A stretch of 64,000 nucleotides of DNA, from the NCBI GenBank assembly GCA_035549075.1, contig DASZRT010000111.1:15183-79182 (forward strand), in the 5' to 3' direction. This DNA is from DASZFV01 sp035549075 (GTDB lineage: Bacteria > Myxococcota_A > Polyangia > Fen-1088). Shown here in pieces: positions 38,786 through 47,836 of this stretch (positions are counted from its first letter, which is position 1; the number at the start of each line of letters is the position of its first letter). Below the pieces are notes generated by a model. The model saw only the letters and a program-made list of their open reading frames with translations, was not told the DNA's origin and made no database searches. The position numbers were made by a program, and so were the translations under genes.

Positions 38786-40729
38786 TCAGCGTGACGGCTG
38801 CGACGCGATCTCGTCGGCCGTCTTGGCGACCGCGGCGACGAAGGCGGCGCGGCCGTCGACCAGCTCACGGTACCAGGTCTCGAGCGCGATCAAATTCCAG
38901 AGGCGCTCGCCGTGATCTTCGCCCGCCTTATGGCGATCGAGCAGGCGCTCGACGGCCTCGGGACGGAAGTGGCCGCGCGCCCTCGCGGCGTTGGACAGCA
39001 ACGTCTCGCGCGCGAAGCCGTGCAGGCGCCCCGCGAGCCAAGGTCCCGTCGGCAACGAGAAGCCCTTCTTGCGGCGGTTCAAGATCTGCGCGGGCACGAC
39101 GTCGGCGAACGCGCGCTTGAGGATCTGCTTGCCCTTGCCGCCGCGAACCTTCATCCAGCCCGGCAGCGACGCGCCGAGCTCGACGACGTGGTGATCGGCC
39201 ATCGGCGCCCGCGCCTCGAGGGCGTGGGTCATGCTCGCGATGTCGACCTTGGCGAGGATGGCGTCGGGCAAGTACGTCTCGACGTCGAGGTTCTGCATGG
39301 CGCTCACGGTGTCGGCGGCGTCGCTCTCGTCGAGGATCGCGGCGAACGCCGCCGCGGCGCGATCTTCGCCGAAGCGCGCGCGCAGCTCGGGCGTGTAGAG
39401 GTCCGCCTTCTCTTCGGCCGAGAAGTGGCAGATGAAGCGCAGATAGCGCGACGCCTCGTCGGCGTCGAGGCGCGCGCCGTACTCGCGCAGCCAGCGCGCC
39501 TTGCGGCCCGGCACCGCGCGGAGCGCGCCGCTGACGACGTCACGCAGCGGGCCCGGCAGGCGGCCGAGCAAATCGGCGACGTGCGCCCACACGTAGCGGC
39601 GGTAGCCGCCGAACGCCTCGTCGCCGACGTCGCCCGAGAGCGCGACGGTGACGTGCTTCCGGGTCATCTCGCACAGGTAGCGCGTCGGCACGGCCGACGT
39701 GTCCCCGAACGGCTCGCCGTGGTGGCGCACGATGCTGGGCAGGAGGCCCACCATGTCGGGCTCGACGACGAGCTCGTGGTGCTCGGTCTTCCAGCGCTCG
39801 GCGACGAGGCGCGCGAACGGCAGCTCGTTGTCGGCGCGGCCGCCCTCGGCGAAGCCGACCGAGAACGTCTTCACGGGCGTGCTCGACGCGCGCGCCATGC
39901 ACGCGACGACGATCGACGAGTCGACGCCGCCCGAAAGGAACGCGCCCAGCGGCACGTCCGACATGAGGCGCGACGCGACGGCCTCCTCGACGGTCTCGCG
40001 GACGCGCTTGGCGACCTCTTCTTCGGGCAGGTCCTCGAGCGTCGGCTCGAAGGAGATCTCGTAATAACGATCGAGCACGGGCGCCTGCCCCGGCGTCACC
40101 GACAGCGTGTGGCCCGGCGGCAGCTTCTTGATGCCGGCGTAGATCGTGTGCGGCGCGGGCACGTATTGCAGCGCGAGGTACGAGTCGAGCGCGTCGAGCG
40201 AGATATCGGTGGGCGTGCGCGCGTCGGCGACGAGCGCCGCGAGCTCCGACGCGAACACGAAGCCGTCGGCGCGCTCGCAGTAGAAGAGGGGCTTTTCGCC
40301 GAAGCGATCGCGCGCGAGCAGCAGGCGCCGCTTCTTCGCGTCCCACAGCGCGAAGGCGAACATGCCGCGCAGGAGCTCGGGCACCTCGTCGCCGACCTCT
40401 TCATACAGGTGCGCGACGACCTCGGAGTCGCTGCCGCTCCTGAAGGTGTGGCCCTTGGCGATGAGATCGGCGCGCAGCTCGGCGTGGTTGTAGATCTCGC
40501 CGTTGACGACGATCGCGACGCTGCCGTCCTCGTTCGTCATGGGCTGTCGGCCCGCGTCCGACAGATCGATGATCGACAAGCGCCGGTGCGCGAGCGCGAT
40601 GGGCCCCGACTGGAAGAAGCCGTGGCCGTCCGGCCCGCGGTGCACCATCGCCGCCGCGAGGATCTCGGCGGCGCGCGGCGGCGGCGGGTCCTCGGCGCGG
40701 CGTGCGAGGGCCCCGGCGATGCCGCACAT
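38786..40729 (-). CDS. asnB: Asparagine synthetase (glutamine-hydrolysing)
   Basis: Encodes 647 residues. Cys2 (MCGIAGAL) is the glutaminase nucleophile of the class-II amidotransferase domain. The synthetase domain carries the PP-loop SGGVDSS, and VALSGDVGDEAFGGYRRY is present. It forms Asn from Asp and glutamine, or amidates a sugar or nucleotide-sugar carboxylate; copies within polysaccharide clusters are often of that second kind. It sits between a GT4 gene and the deacetylase. The ATG overlaps the GT4 stop (TGATG). Confidence 0.88.
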   Translation of the reverse strand: MCGIAGALARRAEDPPPPRAAEILAAAMVHRGPDGHGFFQSGPIALAHRRLSIIDLSDAGRQPMTNEDGSVAIVVNGEIYNHAELRADLIAKGHTFRSGSDSEVVAHLYEEVGDEVPELLRGMFAFALWDAKKRRLLLARDRFGEKPLFYCERADGFVFASELAALVADARTPTDISLDALDSYLALQYVPAPHTIYAGIKKLPPGHTLSVTPGQAPVLDRYYEISFEPTLEDLPEEEVAKRVRETVEEAVASRLMSDVPLGAFLSGGVDSSIVVACMARASSTPVKTFSVGFAEGGRADNELPFARLVAERWKTEHHELVVEPDMVGLLPSIVRHHGEPFGDTSAVPTRYLCEMTRKHVTVALSGDVGDEAFGGYRRYVWAHVADLLGRLPGPLRDVVSGALRAVPGRKARWLREYGARLDADEASRYLRFICHFSAEEKADLYTPELRARFGEDRAAAAFAAILDESDAADTVSAMQNLDVETYLPDAILAKVDIASMTHALEARAPMADHHVVELGASLPGWMKVRGGKGKQILKRAFADVVPAQILNRRKKGFSLPTGPWLAGRLHGFARETLLSNAARARGHFRPEAVERLLDRHKAGEDHGERLWNLIALETWYRELVDGRAAFVAAVAKTADEIASQPSR

Positions 40730-41967
40730 CAGTTCACTTCGGGACCCTGAGAGGGTCCCGCTCCCCCGGCGCTCGCTCCGCGCGGCGAAGCCGCGCTGCG
40801 CTCGGATGCGTGTAAGAGTCCCTTGGCTTCGAGCAGTCCGTCGTAGAGGCGCACCGTCTCGTCGAGGATGCGGTCGACGCTGAACGATGCGGCGATGTGG
40901 GCGCGGCCGCGCGCGCCCATCGCGCGGCGCGCGTCGTCGGACAGCGCGATCATGCGCGCGATCGCCTCGGCGAGGGCGTCGTGGTCGAACGTCGGGATTT
41001 CGAAGCCGCTGCCGCCGAAGCCGCTGCTGCCGTCGAGCACGAGGCCGTCGATGTTCGCGGCGTGCGACACGACGGCCGGCAGGCCGCAGGCGTGCGCCTC
41101 GAGCACGGCGTTGGGCAGCCCCTCGTAGAGCGACGGCAGCACGAGCGCGTCGGCCGCGTGGTACAGCGAGACCATCTCGTTCACGGGCCCGAGGAAGGTG
41201 ACACGCGCGTCGAGGCCCAGCCAGCGCAGCACGCGCGGCAGCACCCGTGAATAGAGCTTGTCGCGGTTGCGGCCCGCGAGCAGCACGCGCACGTGCGCGG
41301 GCAGGCGTCCCGCGCGCTGGAGCCGCGCGAGCGCGACGGCGAGGCCGAGCTGGTGCTTCTGGACGCCGACGCGCCCGGGCAAGAGCAGCGCGAGCTCGCC
41401 GTCGCGCAGGCCCCAGCGCGCGCGCGCCGCGCGGCGCTCTTCGGCGTCGGGCGCGTGGAACTTCTCGACGTCGATGAAGTTGTGCAGGACCTGGATCTTC
41501 TCTGGCGCGACGCCCGCGAGCCCGACGAGCTCGCGGCGCACGCCCTCCGAGTTGGCGATGACGCGGTCGCTGCGCTCCGACAGGTACCACTCCGTCGCGA
41601 GGTGAAAGGGGTGCATGGCGCGCGCGCGCACGGCCGTGATGACGACGGGCACCTTGGCGCGCGCCGTCGCGAGGCGCGCCCAGAAGTTCGCCTTGTCACG
41701 GTACGAGTGGATGATGTCGGGCTGCTCGCGACGAAGCACGTCGACGAGGCGGGCGAGCCCACGGCGGCCCATGCGGGGCGCGTCGAGCACGTAGCGCGGC
41801 TCGCCCGCCGGCAGGTACTCGCGGTAGTGCACGACGTCCTCGTACAAACACAGCGTCGGCGCGAACCGCGGCGGCAAGCGCGTCATGAGCTCGAGGATCT
41901 GCCGCTCGGCCCCGCCCTGCTGCAGGTTCGGCACGAACAGCAACACCTTGTGCGGCCGCTCGGTCAC
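40729..41967 (-). CDS. GT4-family glycosyltransferase with repeat-derived C-terminal tail
   Basis: Encodes 412 residues, GT-B fold. LLFVPNLQQGGAERQILEL at the N-terminus and PSLYEGLPNAVLEAHACG at the donor site mark the family. The GTG start overlaps the nucleotidyltransferase stop (GTGA). Most of the last 25 or so residues, a low-complexity Ser/Ala/Gly/Arg tail, are encoded by the palindromic repeat at 40741-40805, so the tail is probably a recent addition rather than a functional element. It probably adds one sugar of the surface glycan; it is a paralog of the GT4 enzyme at 36722-37897. Confidence 0.85.
   Translation of the reverse strand: MTERPHKVLLFVPNLQQGGAERQILELMTRLPPRFAPTLCLYEDVVHYREYLPAGEPRYVLDAPRMGRRGLARLVDVLRREQPDIIHSYRDKANFWARLATARAKVPVVITAVRARAMHPFHLATEWYLSERSDRVIANSEGVRRELVGLAGVAPEKIQVLHNFIDVEKFHAPDAEERRAARARWGLRDGELALLLPGRVGVQKHQLGLAVALARLQRAGRLPAHVRVLLAGRNRDKLYSRVLPRVLRWLGLDARVTFLGPVNEMVSLYHAADALVLPSLYEGLPNAVLEAHACGLPAVVSHAANIDGLVLDGSSGFGGSGFEIPTFDHDALAEAIARMIALSDDARRAMGARGRAHIAASFSVDRILDETVRLYDGLLEAKGLLHASERSAASPRGASAGGAGPSQGPEVN
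40741..40805 (-). repeat. Palindromic repeat inside the 3' end of a glycosyltransferase gene, copy B
   Basis: It contains GGGACCCT-GAG-AGGGTCCC (40741-40759, perfect 8-bp stem) and GCGGC-GAA-GCCGC (40782-40794). Its complement carries GAGCGCAGCGCGGCTTCGCCGC, a 22-base module shared with one mismatch with copy A at 30681-30699. It lies within the coding frame and supplies the low-complexity C-terminal tail of the protein. Confidence 0.6.
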
Positions 41968-42704
41968 CACCAGGCGCCCGTTTTCAGCGCCTCCTCGGCG
42001 TGCGCGCGTTCTTCGGGCAGGTCGACCTCGAGCCAACCGTGGCCGCTGATGTCGCGGCACACGGGCGGCGTGCCCGCGTCGACGAGCCGCGCGAGCACGC
42101 GCTCGACGTGGATCGCGCGGCCTTCCGCGGCGAGCGCGGCGTCGGCCGTCGCCCAGTAGCGCGCCTGCGCCGCCGCCGGCACCTTCGTCATGCCGACGTA
42201 GCCCGCGTCCCAGCTGGCGAGCGTCTTCGAGATCTCGTGCACGTGCCCCGCGGCGTCGCGCTCGACCTTCATGTCGTCGGCGCCCAACGCGCGATCGGTG
42301 TCGATGAAGGCCGTGACGTCGCTGGCCGGCGTCGAGGCGATCGCGGCGATCGCGGGCCGGTAGATGTGGTCGATGTTCATGAGCAGAAACTCACGCGCAC
42401 CGTCGAGCAAAGGGCGCGCCGTCATGAGCGAGATCAGGTTGCCGTCGCGGAAGGCCTCGTTGCGCACGAGGCGCACGGGCAGCGCGCGCTTCGCGACCTC
42501 GGCCGCGACCAGCTCGTAGCCGAAGCCGCCGACGACGGTGATGTCGCGCGCGCCCGCCGCCTGCGCGAAGCGCACGGCGTACGCGAGCAGCGGCACACCG
42601 CCCACGGGAATGAGCGCCTTGGGCAGCTCCGCGGTCAGCGCCCCCAACCGGCTGCCGAGGCCCGCCGCCAACAGAACAGCTTGCATGTCGCCCGTCGAGC
42701 TCAC
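41964..42704 (-). CDS. Sugar/alcohol-phosphate nucleotidyltransferase (IPCT/LicC-like)
   Basis: Encodes 246 residues. AVLLAAGLGSRLG (nucleotide-binding loop, near residue 9) and ELPKALIPVGGVPLL mark the NTP-transferase fold. MNIDHIYRPA supplies the metal Asp, and CRDISGHGWLEVDLPEERAHA resembles the end of CTP-using enzymes such as inositol-1-phosphate or phosphocholine cytidylyltransferases. The protein would activate a small phospho-alcohol or sugar phosphate for the glycan or lipid assembled in this region. Its stop overlaps the GT4 start (GTGA). The first Met is chosen; a second Met at residue 7 directly precedes the motif. Confidence 0.78.
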   Translation of the reverse strand: MSSTGDMQAVLLAAGLGSRLGALTAELPKALIPVGGVPLLAYAVRFAQAAGARDITVVGGFGYELVAAEVAKRALPVRLVRNEAFRDGNLISLMTARPLLDGAREFLLMNIDHIYRPAIAAIASTPASDVTAFIDTDRALGADDMKVERDAAGHVHEISKTLASWDAGYVGMTKVPAAAQARYWATADAALAAEGRAIHVERVLARLVDAGTPPVCRDISGHGWLEVDLPEERAHAEEALKTGAWW

Positions 42705-42723
42705 GGCTCGACCTTACACCGGA

Positions 42724-43491
42724 CTAAAAGAGATCAGGCAGCGACGAGAAGCGGCGGATGACCGGCACGCGCGGGAAGCGCAGCGCGAAGCGCTCGGGCG
42801 AGAACGTCGTCGCGACGCCCACGAACGGGATGCCCTCGCGCTCGGCGATCTCGCCGTCGTGGAGCGAATCACCGACGAACAGCATCTCCTGGCGGCCGAT
42901 GCCGAAGGCGCTCGACGTCGCGTCGAGGTGCGGGCGGCCCTTGGCGAGCCCGCCGCCGAAGCCGAGCACGAGGTCGAACGAGAAGCCGGCGTTGCGCGCG
43001 AACGTCGCGACGTTCGCGATGCCGTTGTTCGACGACACGGCGACGCGCACGCCGAGGGCGCGCATGCGCTCGAGCGCGCGCTTCGTCTCGGCCGGCATGC
43101 GGATGAGATCGCAGCGCTCGGGCTTGCGGCCCTCGAACGTGTCCGACGCGCCGGCGTTGCGCGGATCGCCCGGGTAGATCTCCTCGAGCTGCTTGACGAA
43201 CGGCAGGCCGCACGTCGCGAGGTACAGCTCGCGCGCGAGCAAGCGCGGCGTCCCGTACGTCGCCTCCATGACCTCGGTGGCGAGGTCGGCCAGCGTGGGC
43301 ATGCTGTCGATGAGCGTGCCGTCGAGGTCGCAGAGCAGCGCCTTGGGCAGCGGCAGGCGCGAGCCAGGAACCAGCCCCGGGACCGAACGACGCGCGTGCG
43401 CCGGCGCGCCGAGGGAGGCGACCGAGGGGGCTGCCAGGATGCCAGCGGGGACGGAGCTCGACATGGTCTCCGAATTCCGAGCAACCGACAC
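42724..43491 (-). CDS. HAD-family hydrolase (phosphatase)
   Basis: Encodes 255 residues. A 50-residue Ala/Pro/Ser-rich leader precedes the HAD domain: motif I DLDGTLIDS (nucleophile Asp55), motif II VSSNNG and motif III/IV FVGDSLHDGEIA. A cap domain of phosphoglycolate-phosphatase type lies between I and II. The leader looks uncharacteristic, so the real start could be the ATG at 43464. It is the first gene of the polysaccharide operon, 19 bp before the nucleotidyltransferase, and may dephosphorylate a sugar-phosphate precursor. Confidence 0.8.
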   Translation of the reverse strand: MSVARNSETMSSSVPAGILAAPSVASLGAPAHARRSVPGLVPGSRLPLPKALLCDLDGTLIDSMPTLADLATEVMEATYGTPRLLARELYLATCGLPFVKQLEEIYPGDPRNAGASDTFEGRKPERCDLIRMPAETKRALERMRALGVRVAVSSNNGIANVATFARNAGFSFDLVLGFGGGLAKGRPHLDATSSAFGIGRQEMLFVGDSLHDGEIAEREGIPFVGVATTFSPERFALRFPRVPVIRRFSSLPDLF

Positions 43492-43499
43492 GCCATGCG

Positions 43500-43620
43500 C
43501 ACGGCGCCGCTAACTACCTGTAATCATGTGACGGAAATGTGTCGAATGTGTGCCAGTGTCCGATTTTGAACAGCGATCGGCTGGTAAGTTTTGAACACCG
43601 TCACCTATATGTAGGTGGCG
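43500..43620 (-). promoter_or_regulatory. AT-rich promoter/operator region upstream of the polysaccharide operon
   Basis: This stretch is markedly richer in A/T than its surroundings. It holds two direct copies of TTTTGAACA (43564-43572 and 43589-43597, start-to-start 25 bp) and a perfect 6-bp inverted repeat CACCTA-TATG-TAGGTG (43602-43617). It lies between the Omp85-like gene's end and the HAD gene's start, both on the minus strand, so it is the expected promoter of the six-gene operon. The repeats look like binding sites for a regulator. Confidence 0.5.
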
Positions 43621-43664
43621 CGACCGACGCCGCGTGCTACCGGCGGCGCCCTAAGCCGGAGCGC

Positions 43665-45071
43665 CTACGCGCCCACGATCAGAATGAAGCGCCAGTTCTT
43701 CGCTTCGAGGCCGTAGCCGGCGTCGAAGCCGACGAGCGGGACGGCGACCGAGCGCAGGAAGAAGCGCAGGCCACCGCCGACGTCGTTGTGAAAGTTGTCG
43801 CGGTGCAGGCCCTGCTCGATCGACGTCGGGAACGTGCGCTGGTCGGCGGTCGCGCGCAGGTAGTAGCTCTGGCCCGACGTCGGGTTGGGCACGGCCGGCA
43901 GGCCGCCCGTTGGATCTTCGCGGTACCACACGGCCGCCGTGTCGTAGAAGACCAGCCCGCGGAAGTCGAGCGAGCTGATCGAGAACAGCGGGAAGTGGTA
44001 CTCGACCTTGCCGAAGGCGGCGCTGTCGCCACGAAACTGCTGGAAGAGGTAGCCGCGCAGGTTCGTGCCGCCGCCCGTCTGCTCGGCCCAGAACGGGAGG
44101 TCGTGGCCCGTGTTGGCGCCGACGTAGTAGACGAAGTTGTGCTGGCGGAAGACGCGGATGCCGTGCTCCCAGCTCACGCCCGCGCGCCAGTAGTCGAAGT
44201 CGCTGTGGAACGTCGGGTTCGCCACGTCGAGGCCGAGGTACAGCGCGACGCCGCGCATGACGGCGAACTCGCGCGCGCGGAAGTCGAAGGTCAGTGAGCC
44301 GCGCGCGACGCCCACCATGCCGCCCGCCGTCGCCGCCGTCGTCGGCGACGACGTGTCGCCCATGGGCTCGTACGAGCCGTTCTCGGTGAAGTGCTCGAAG
44401 CGCCACGCGAACTGCGTCTTCACGCGGCGGAACCAGGCGATGCCGACGTTGGGCTCGATGCCGTAGCCGAACAGGTGCGTCTCGCGCAGCAGCAGCGGAT
44501 CGCCCTGCGAGCCGTTGACCGTGCTGTCGTACTCGGGGATGACCTGGTTCTGCACCCACGCCGACGCGCCCCAGTAGATCCAGCTGCCGAAGAAGGCGGG
44601 ATCGCGGTAGCCGATGACGGCGCCCGAGTCGACGGTGGCGAGGCGGCCGCCGATGAGCAGCTGCTTGCCGCGACCGAAGAGGTTGCCGTGCACGAACAGC
44701 AGGCCGAAAGATTTGTTGTTCGCCGAGAACGACGCCGTGGGGACCGGCGCCCAGGGGAACTTGTCTTTCACAGAAACGTTCACGCGCACGCCTTCGCCGT
44801 GCGGCTCCCACCACACGTTGACGTCGGCGAAGAGGCCCGACGTGTTGAGGCGCTCGCGCACGGTGTCGAGCGTGTCGACCTCGAGCGTGTCATGCGGCGA
44901 GATGCCGGCGATCGAACGCACCGTCGCTTCGTCGGTGCGCTGGTTGTCGAGGATGCGGACGTCGGTGATCGTCTCGCCGAAGGCCAGCGCGCGTCGGGGC
45001 GCGAACGCCACCACCACGAACAAAGCAACGACGAGGGTCGAGACGGGCCTCTTAAAGCTAAGTCCCCTCAT
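43665..45071 (-). CDS. Omp85/BamA-like outer membrane protein (second)
   Basis: Encodes 468 residues. A signal peptide ends near residue 30, and a single POTRA-like domain (ITDVRILDNQRTDEATVRS) runs to about residue 110. The barrel is made of alternating aromatic strands and includes the GGGTNLRGYLFQQFRGD loop, a variant of the VRGY/F motif of lid loop 6. The last residues (RFILIVGA) lack the usual terminal aromatic. It is unrelated in detail to the Omp85-like protein at 5558-7066. It is divergent from the MMPL gene with a 59-bp gap between starts; its role could be insertion or secretion of envelope proteins or lipids. Confidence 0.75.
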   Translation of the reverse strand: MRGLSFKRPVSTLVVALFVVVAFAPRRALAFGETITDVRILDNQRTDEATVRSIAGISPHDTLEVDTLDTVRERLNTSGLFADVNVWWEPHGEGVRVNVSVKDKFPWAPVPTASFSANNKSFGLLFVHGNLFGRGKQLLIGGRLATVDSGAVIGYRDPAFFGSWIYWGASAWVQNQVIPEYDSTVNGSQGDPLLLRETHLFGYGIEPNVGIAWFRRVKTQFAWRFEHFTENGSYEPMGDTSSPTTAATAGGMVGVARGSLTFDFRAREFAVMRGVALYLGLDVANPTFHSDFDYWRAGVSWEHGIRVFRQHNFVYYVGANTGHDLPFWAEQTGGGTNLRGYLFQQFRGDSAAFGKVEYHFPLFSISSLDFRGLVFYDTAAVWYREDPTGGLPAVPNPTSGQSYYLRATADQRTFPTSIEQGLHRDNFHNDVGGGLRFFLRSVAVPLVGFDAGYGLEAKNWRFILIVGA

Positions 45072-45130
45072 AAGGACGAAGCATATCGGTGGGGCGGCCT
45101 TTCGTAAACCCGTGCTACCGTTGCGGGCTC

Positions 45131-47617
45131 ATGACGTCGCCCGCGATGCGGCCCATAGGCCGCACTCCGTCTGGGATCCAAAGGTGGATCGCGTCGCGCC
45201 CGCTGCTCGTCCTCGTCGTCGCGGCGCTCGTGGCGGCCGGAGGCGTGTCCCTCGCGATGCGCCTCAAGTTCAAGACCGCCTTCTCGGAGCTGTTGCCCAG
45301 CAACGATCCCGGCGTCGTCGCGCTCACGAAGATGCAGAAGCGCGTCGGCGATCTGTCGCTGCTGCTCATCGGCGTGCACTCGCCCGACTACCAGGCGAAC
45401 CTGAGGTACGCCGAGGCGATCACCAACGAGCTGCGCGCCCTGCCTCGCTCGGTCGTCGAGCTCGCGACGTACAACGTGCGCGACCTCAAGGCGTTCTTCG
45501 AGCGCAACAAGTGGCTCTACGTCTCGGAGGACAACCTCGAGTCGATCCGCGATCGCCTGCGCACGGAGATCAGCAAGCGCAAGAACCCGCTTTTTGTGTC
45601 ATTGGGCGACGAAGAATCCCTCGACGACATGCAGAAGCGCATGAAGCACGACGACGGGCTCGACGCGCGCTTCCCCGACGGCGTCTTCAGCAGCAACAAG
45701 GGCGAGTACGTGTGGATCGCGGCGCTGCCGCCCGGCGGCCTCTTCGTCGAGAACGCGGGCGAGGCGCTGTACAAGGCGGCGCAGGAGACCGTCGCCCGCA
45801 CGCCGCCCACGAATTTTCATCCGCAGATGCGCGCCGAGATCGCGGGGCCCGTGCGCACGGCGATCGCGACGCGCGCCGCGATCGAGCAGGACGTCGCGTG
45901 GGTCACGACGATCTGCCTCATCGTCGTGGGGCTGTCGATCGTCCTCTACTTCCGGCGGCTGAGATCGTTCCCGCTCACGGGCATCCCCGCGGGCATCGGC
46001 GCCGTGTGCGCGTTCGCCGTCGCCGATCTCGCCTTCGGCTACCTCAACACGTCGACGGCGTTCCTCGGGTCGATCATCCTCGGCAACGGCATCAACTACG
46101 CGATCGTCCTCATGTCGCGCTACGAGGAGCACCGCGCCGCCGGCGAGGACGCCGACACGTCGCTGTCGGCCGCGATCGCCGGCACGTGGCGCGGCACGCT
46201 CGTCGCGTCGATCTGCGCGTCGGCCGCCTACGCGTCCCTCACGGTGACGAGCTTCCGCGGCTTCTCGCAGTTCGGCGTCATGGGCGCCGCGGGCGCGATC
46301 TCGTGCTGGCTGGCGACCTACACCGTGCTGCCGGCGATGCTCGTGCTGCTCGACCGCCGCGCCAGCAAGAAGAAGACGTCGGTGCGCGCGCCGCTCAACC
46401 TCGGGCCGCTCGCGCGGCTGCTCGATCGCCGCGCCGCCGTCGTGTCGATCGTCGTCGTCGTGCTGTCCGTGGGGTCGATCTTCGGGCTCACGCACTTCCT
46501 GCGCGACCCCTTCGAGTACGACTTCACCAAGCTCAACACGCGCCTCGACACGACGGACGAGGCGCGCGCGTTCAGCAAGAGCTTCGACCACCTGTTCGGG
46601 CGCTGGCCGTCGCCGACGATCGTGCTCGCCGACGCGATCGACGAGGTCGAGCCGATCCGCCAGACGATCCGCAAGCAGGACGCCGAGCTGCCCGGCAACG
46701 ACGTCATCGGGCAGATCGTGACGATCTGGGATCTGCTGCCGGGCCCACCCGAGGTGCAGGAGCGCAAGCTCGCGCTCATCAAGCAGATCGACAAGCTCGC
46801 GCACGACAAGGCGCTCGACCTCGCGACGGCCGACGAGAAGAAGCAGCTCGCGCAGATCAACCCACCCACGGACCTGCACGAGCTCGCGCCGTCGGATCTG
46901 CCGCAGATCGCGCGGCGCCCGTTCACCGAGGTCGACGGGACCGTGGGGCGCGTCGTGCTCGTCTACCCGCCCGAGGAGGGCCTGTCGGTGTGGAACGGCC
47001 GCGACCTGCTGCGCATCGCGTCCGTCCTCCAGTATCTGCACCTGCCCGACGGCCACGTCATCGAGACGTCAGGCTCGGCCGTCGTGTTCGGCGCCATGAT
47101 TCGCTCGATCCTGCGCGACGGCCCCATCGCGACGGTCGTCTCGCTGCTCGGCGTGCTCGTGCTCATCGTGCTCATGATCCGCCCCGCGCGGTCGGCGCTC
47201 ATGGCGGTGGCCACGCTCGTCCTGGGCGTCGTGCTCATGGTGGGGGGAGCGGGTTGGGCGCGCGTCCACGTCACGTTCCTCAACTTCATCGCGTTGCCGA
47301 TCACCTTCGGCATCGGCGCCGAGTACGCGCTCAACGTCGTGACGCGCTACCGAGAAGAGGGCGACATCCGCCGCGCCGTGCTGTCGACGGGCTCGGCCGT
47401 CGCGCTGTGCTCGTGGACGACGATCGTCGGCTATGGCTCGCTGCTCGCGGCGCGCAACCAGGCGCTGCAGGGCTTCGGCGCCATGGCGATCCTCGGCGAG
47501 ATCTCGTGCCTGTCGGCGGCGATCGTCGCGCTGCCGGCGCTCGTGCTGTGGCGACGGCGCGCCTCGCGGGGCGCCGCCGCCGTCGAGGTCACGGGCCCGC
47601 CACCCGCGACGGAATGA
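45131..47617 (+). CDS. MMPL/RND-type transporter
   Basis: Encodes 828 residues. A first membrane helix (residues about 25-45) precedes a soluble loop of about 190 residues, then five helices with GNGINYAIVLMSRYEEHRA (sterol-sensing/MMPL-type motif). A second soluble domain (about 430-645) is followed by a second five-helix block containing GIGAEYALNVVTRYREEG. This two-fold layout is the MMPL branch of the RND superfamily, moving lipids or hydrophobic molecules. The frame is open from GTG 45089; I use the ATG at 45131. It diverges from the Omp85-like gene, a pairing that fits an envelope lipid path. Confidence 0.85.
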   Translation: MTSPAMRPIGRTPSGIQRWIASRPLLVLVVAALVAAGGVSLAMRLKFKTAFSELLPSNDPGVVALTKMQKRVGDLSLLLIGVHSPDYQANLRYAEAITNELRALPRSVVELATYNVRDLKAFFERNKWLYVSEDNLESIRDRLRTEISKRKNPLFVSLGDEESLDDMQKRMKHDDGLDARFPDGVFSSNKGEYVWIAALPPGGLFVENAGEALYKAAQETVARTPPTNFHPQMRAEIAGPVRTAIATRAAIEQDVAWVTTICLIVVGLSIVLYFRRLRSFPLTGIPAGIGAVCAFAVADLAFGYLNTSTAFLGSIILGNGINYAIVLMSRYEEHRAAGEDADTSLSAAIAGTWRGTLVASICASAAYASLTVTSFRGFSQFGVMGAAGAISCWLATYTVLPAMLVLLDRRASKKKTSVRAPLNLGPLARLLDRRAAVVSIVVVVLSVGSIFGLTHFLRDPFEYDFTKLNTRLDTTDEARAFSKSFDHLFGRWPSPTIVLADAIDEVEPIRQTIRKQDAELPGNDVIGQIVTIWDLLPGPPEVQERKLALIKQIDKLAHDKALDLATADEKKQLAQINPPTDLHELAPSDLPQIARRPFTEVDGTVGRVVLVYPPEEGLSVWNGRDLLRIASVLQYLHLPDGHVIETSGSAVVFGAMIRSILRDGPIATVVSLLGVLVLIVLMIRPARSALMAVATLVLGVVLMVGGAGWARVHVTFLNFIALPITFGIGAEYALNVVTRYREEGDIRRAVLSTGSAVALCSWTTIVGYGSLLAARNQALQGFGAMAILGEISCLSAAIVALPALVLWRRRASRGAAAVEVTGPPPATE

Positions 47618-47825
47618 CGCCCGTCGTGAGGAGGATCAGGAAGATCCCCATGACGACGTGGACGACGCCGAACACCAGGTGATTGCGGCGCGCCTTCGCC
47701 TTTTCGGGCGTGTCGTCGCCGATCTCGCGCTCGGGGCGGCGGCGGCCGAGCACGAAGGCGCGCGTGATGCCGAAGGCGACCATGATGGCGCCGATCGCGC
47801 AGAAGAAAATGGGCGGGATGCGCAT
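47589..47825 (-). CDS. Small two-helix membrane protein
   Basis: Encodes 78 residues with hydrophobic segments at about 5-25 (IFFCAIGAIMVAFGITRAFVL) and 50-70, separated by a charged loop rich in Arg/Glu. No family recognised. It starts 12 bp after the RNase Y-like gene stop and probably belongs to the same transcription unit. Its 3' end overlaps that of the convergent MMPL gene by 29 bp. Confidence 0.55.
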   Translation of the reverse strand: MRIPPIFFCAIGAIMVAFGITRAFVLGRRRPEREIGDDTPEKAKARRNHLVFGVVHVVMGIFLILLTTGVIPSRVAGP

Positions 47826-47836
47826 GTGCAGCGGAT

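Noticed and set aside
45089..45130. GTG start for the MMPL transporter at 45089
   Set aside because: Possible, with an AAGGA nearby at long spacing, but the added residues look unlike a transporter N-terminus; the ATG at 45131 is kept.
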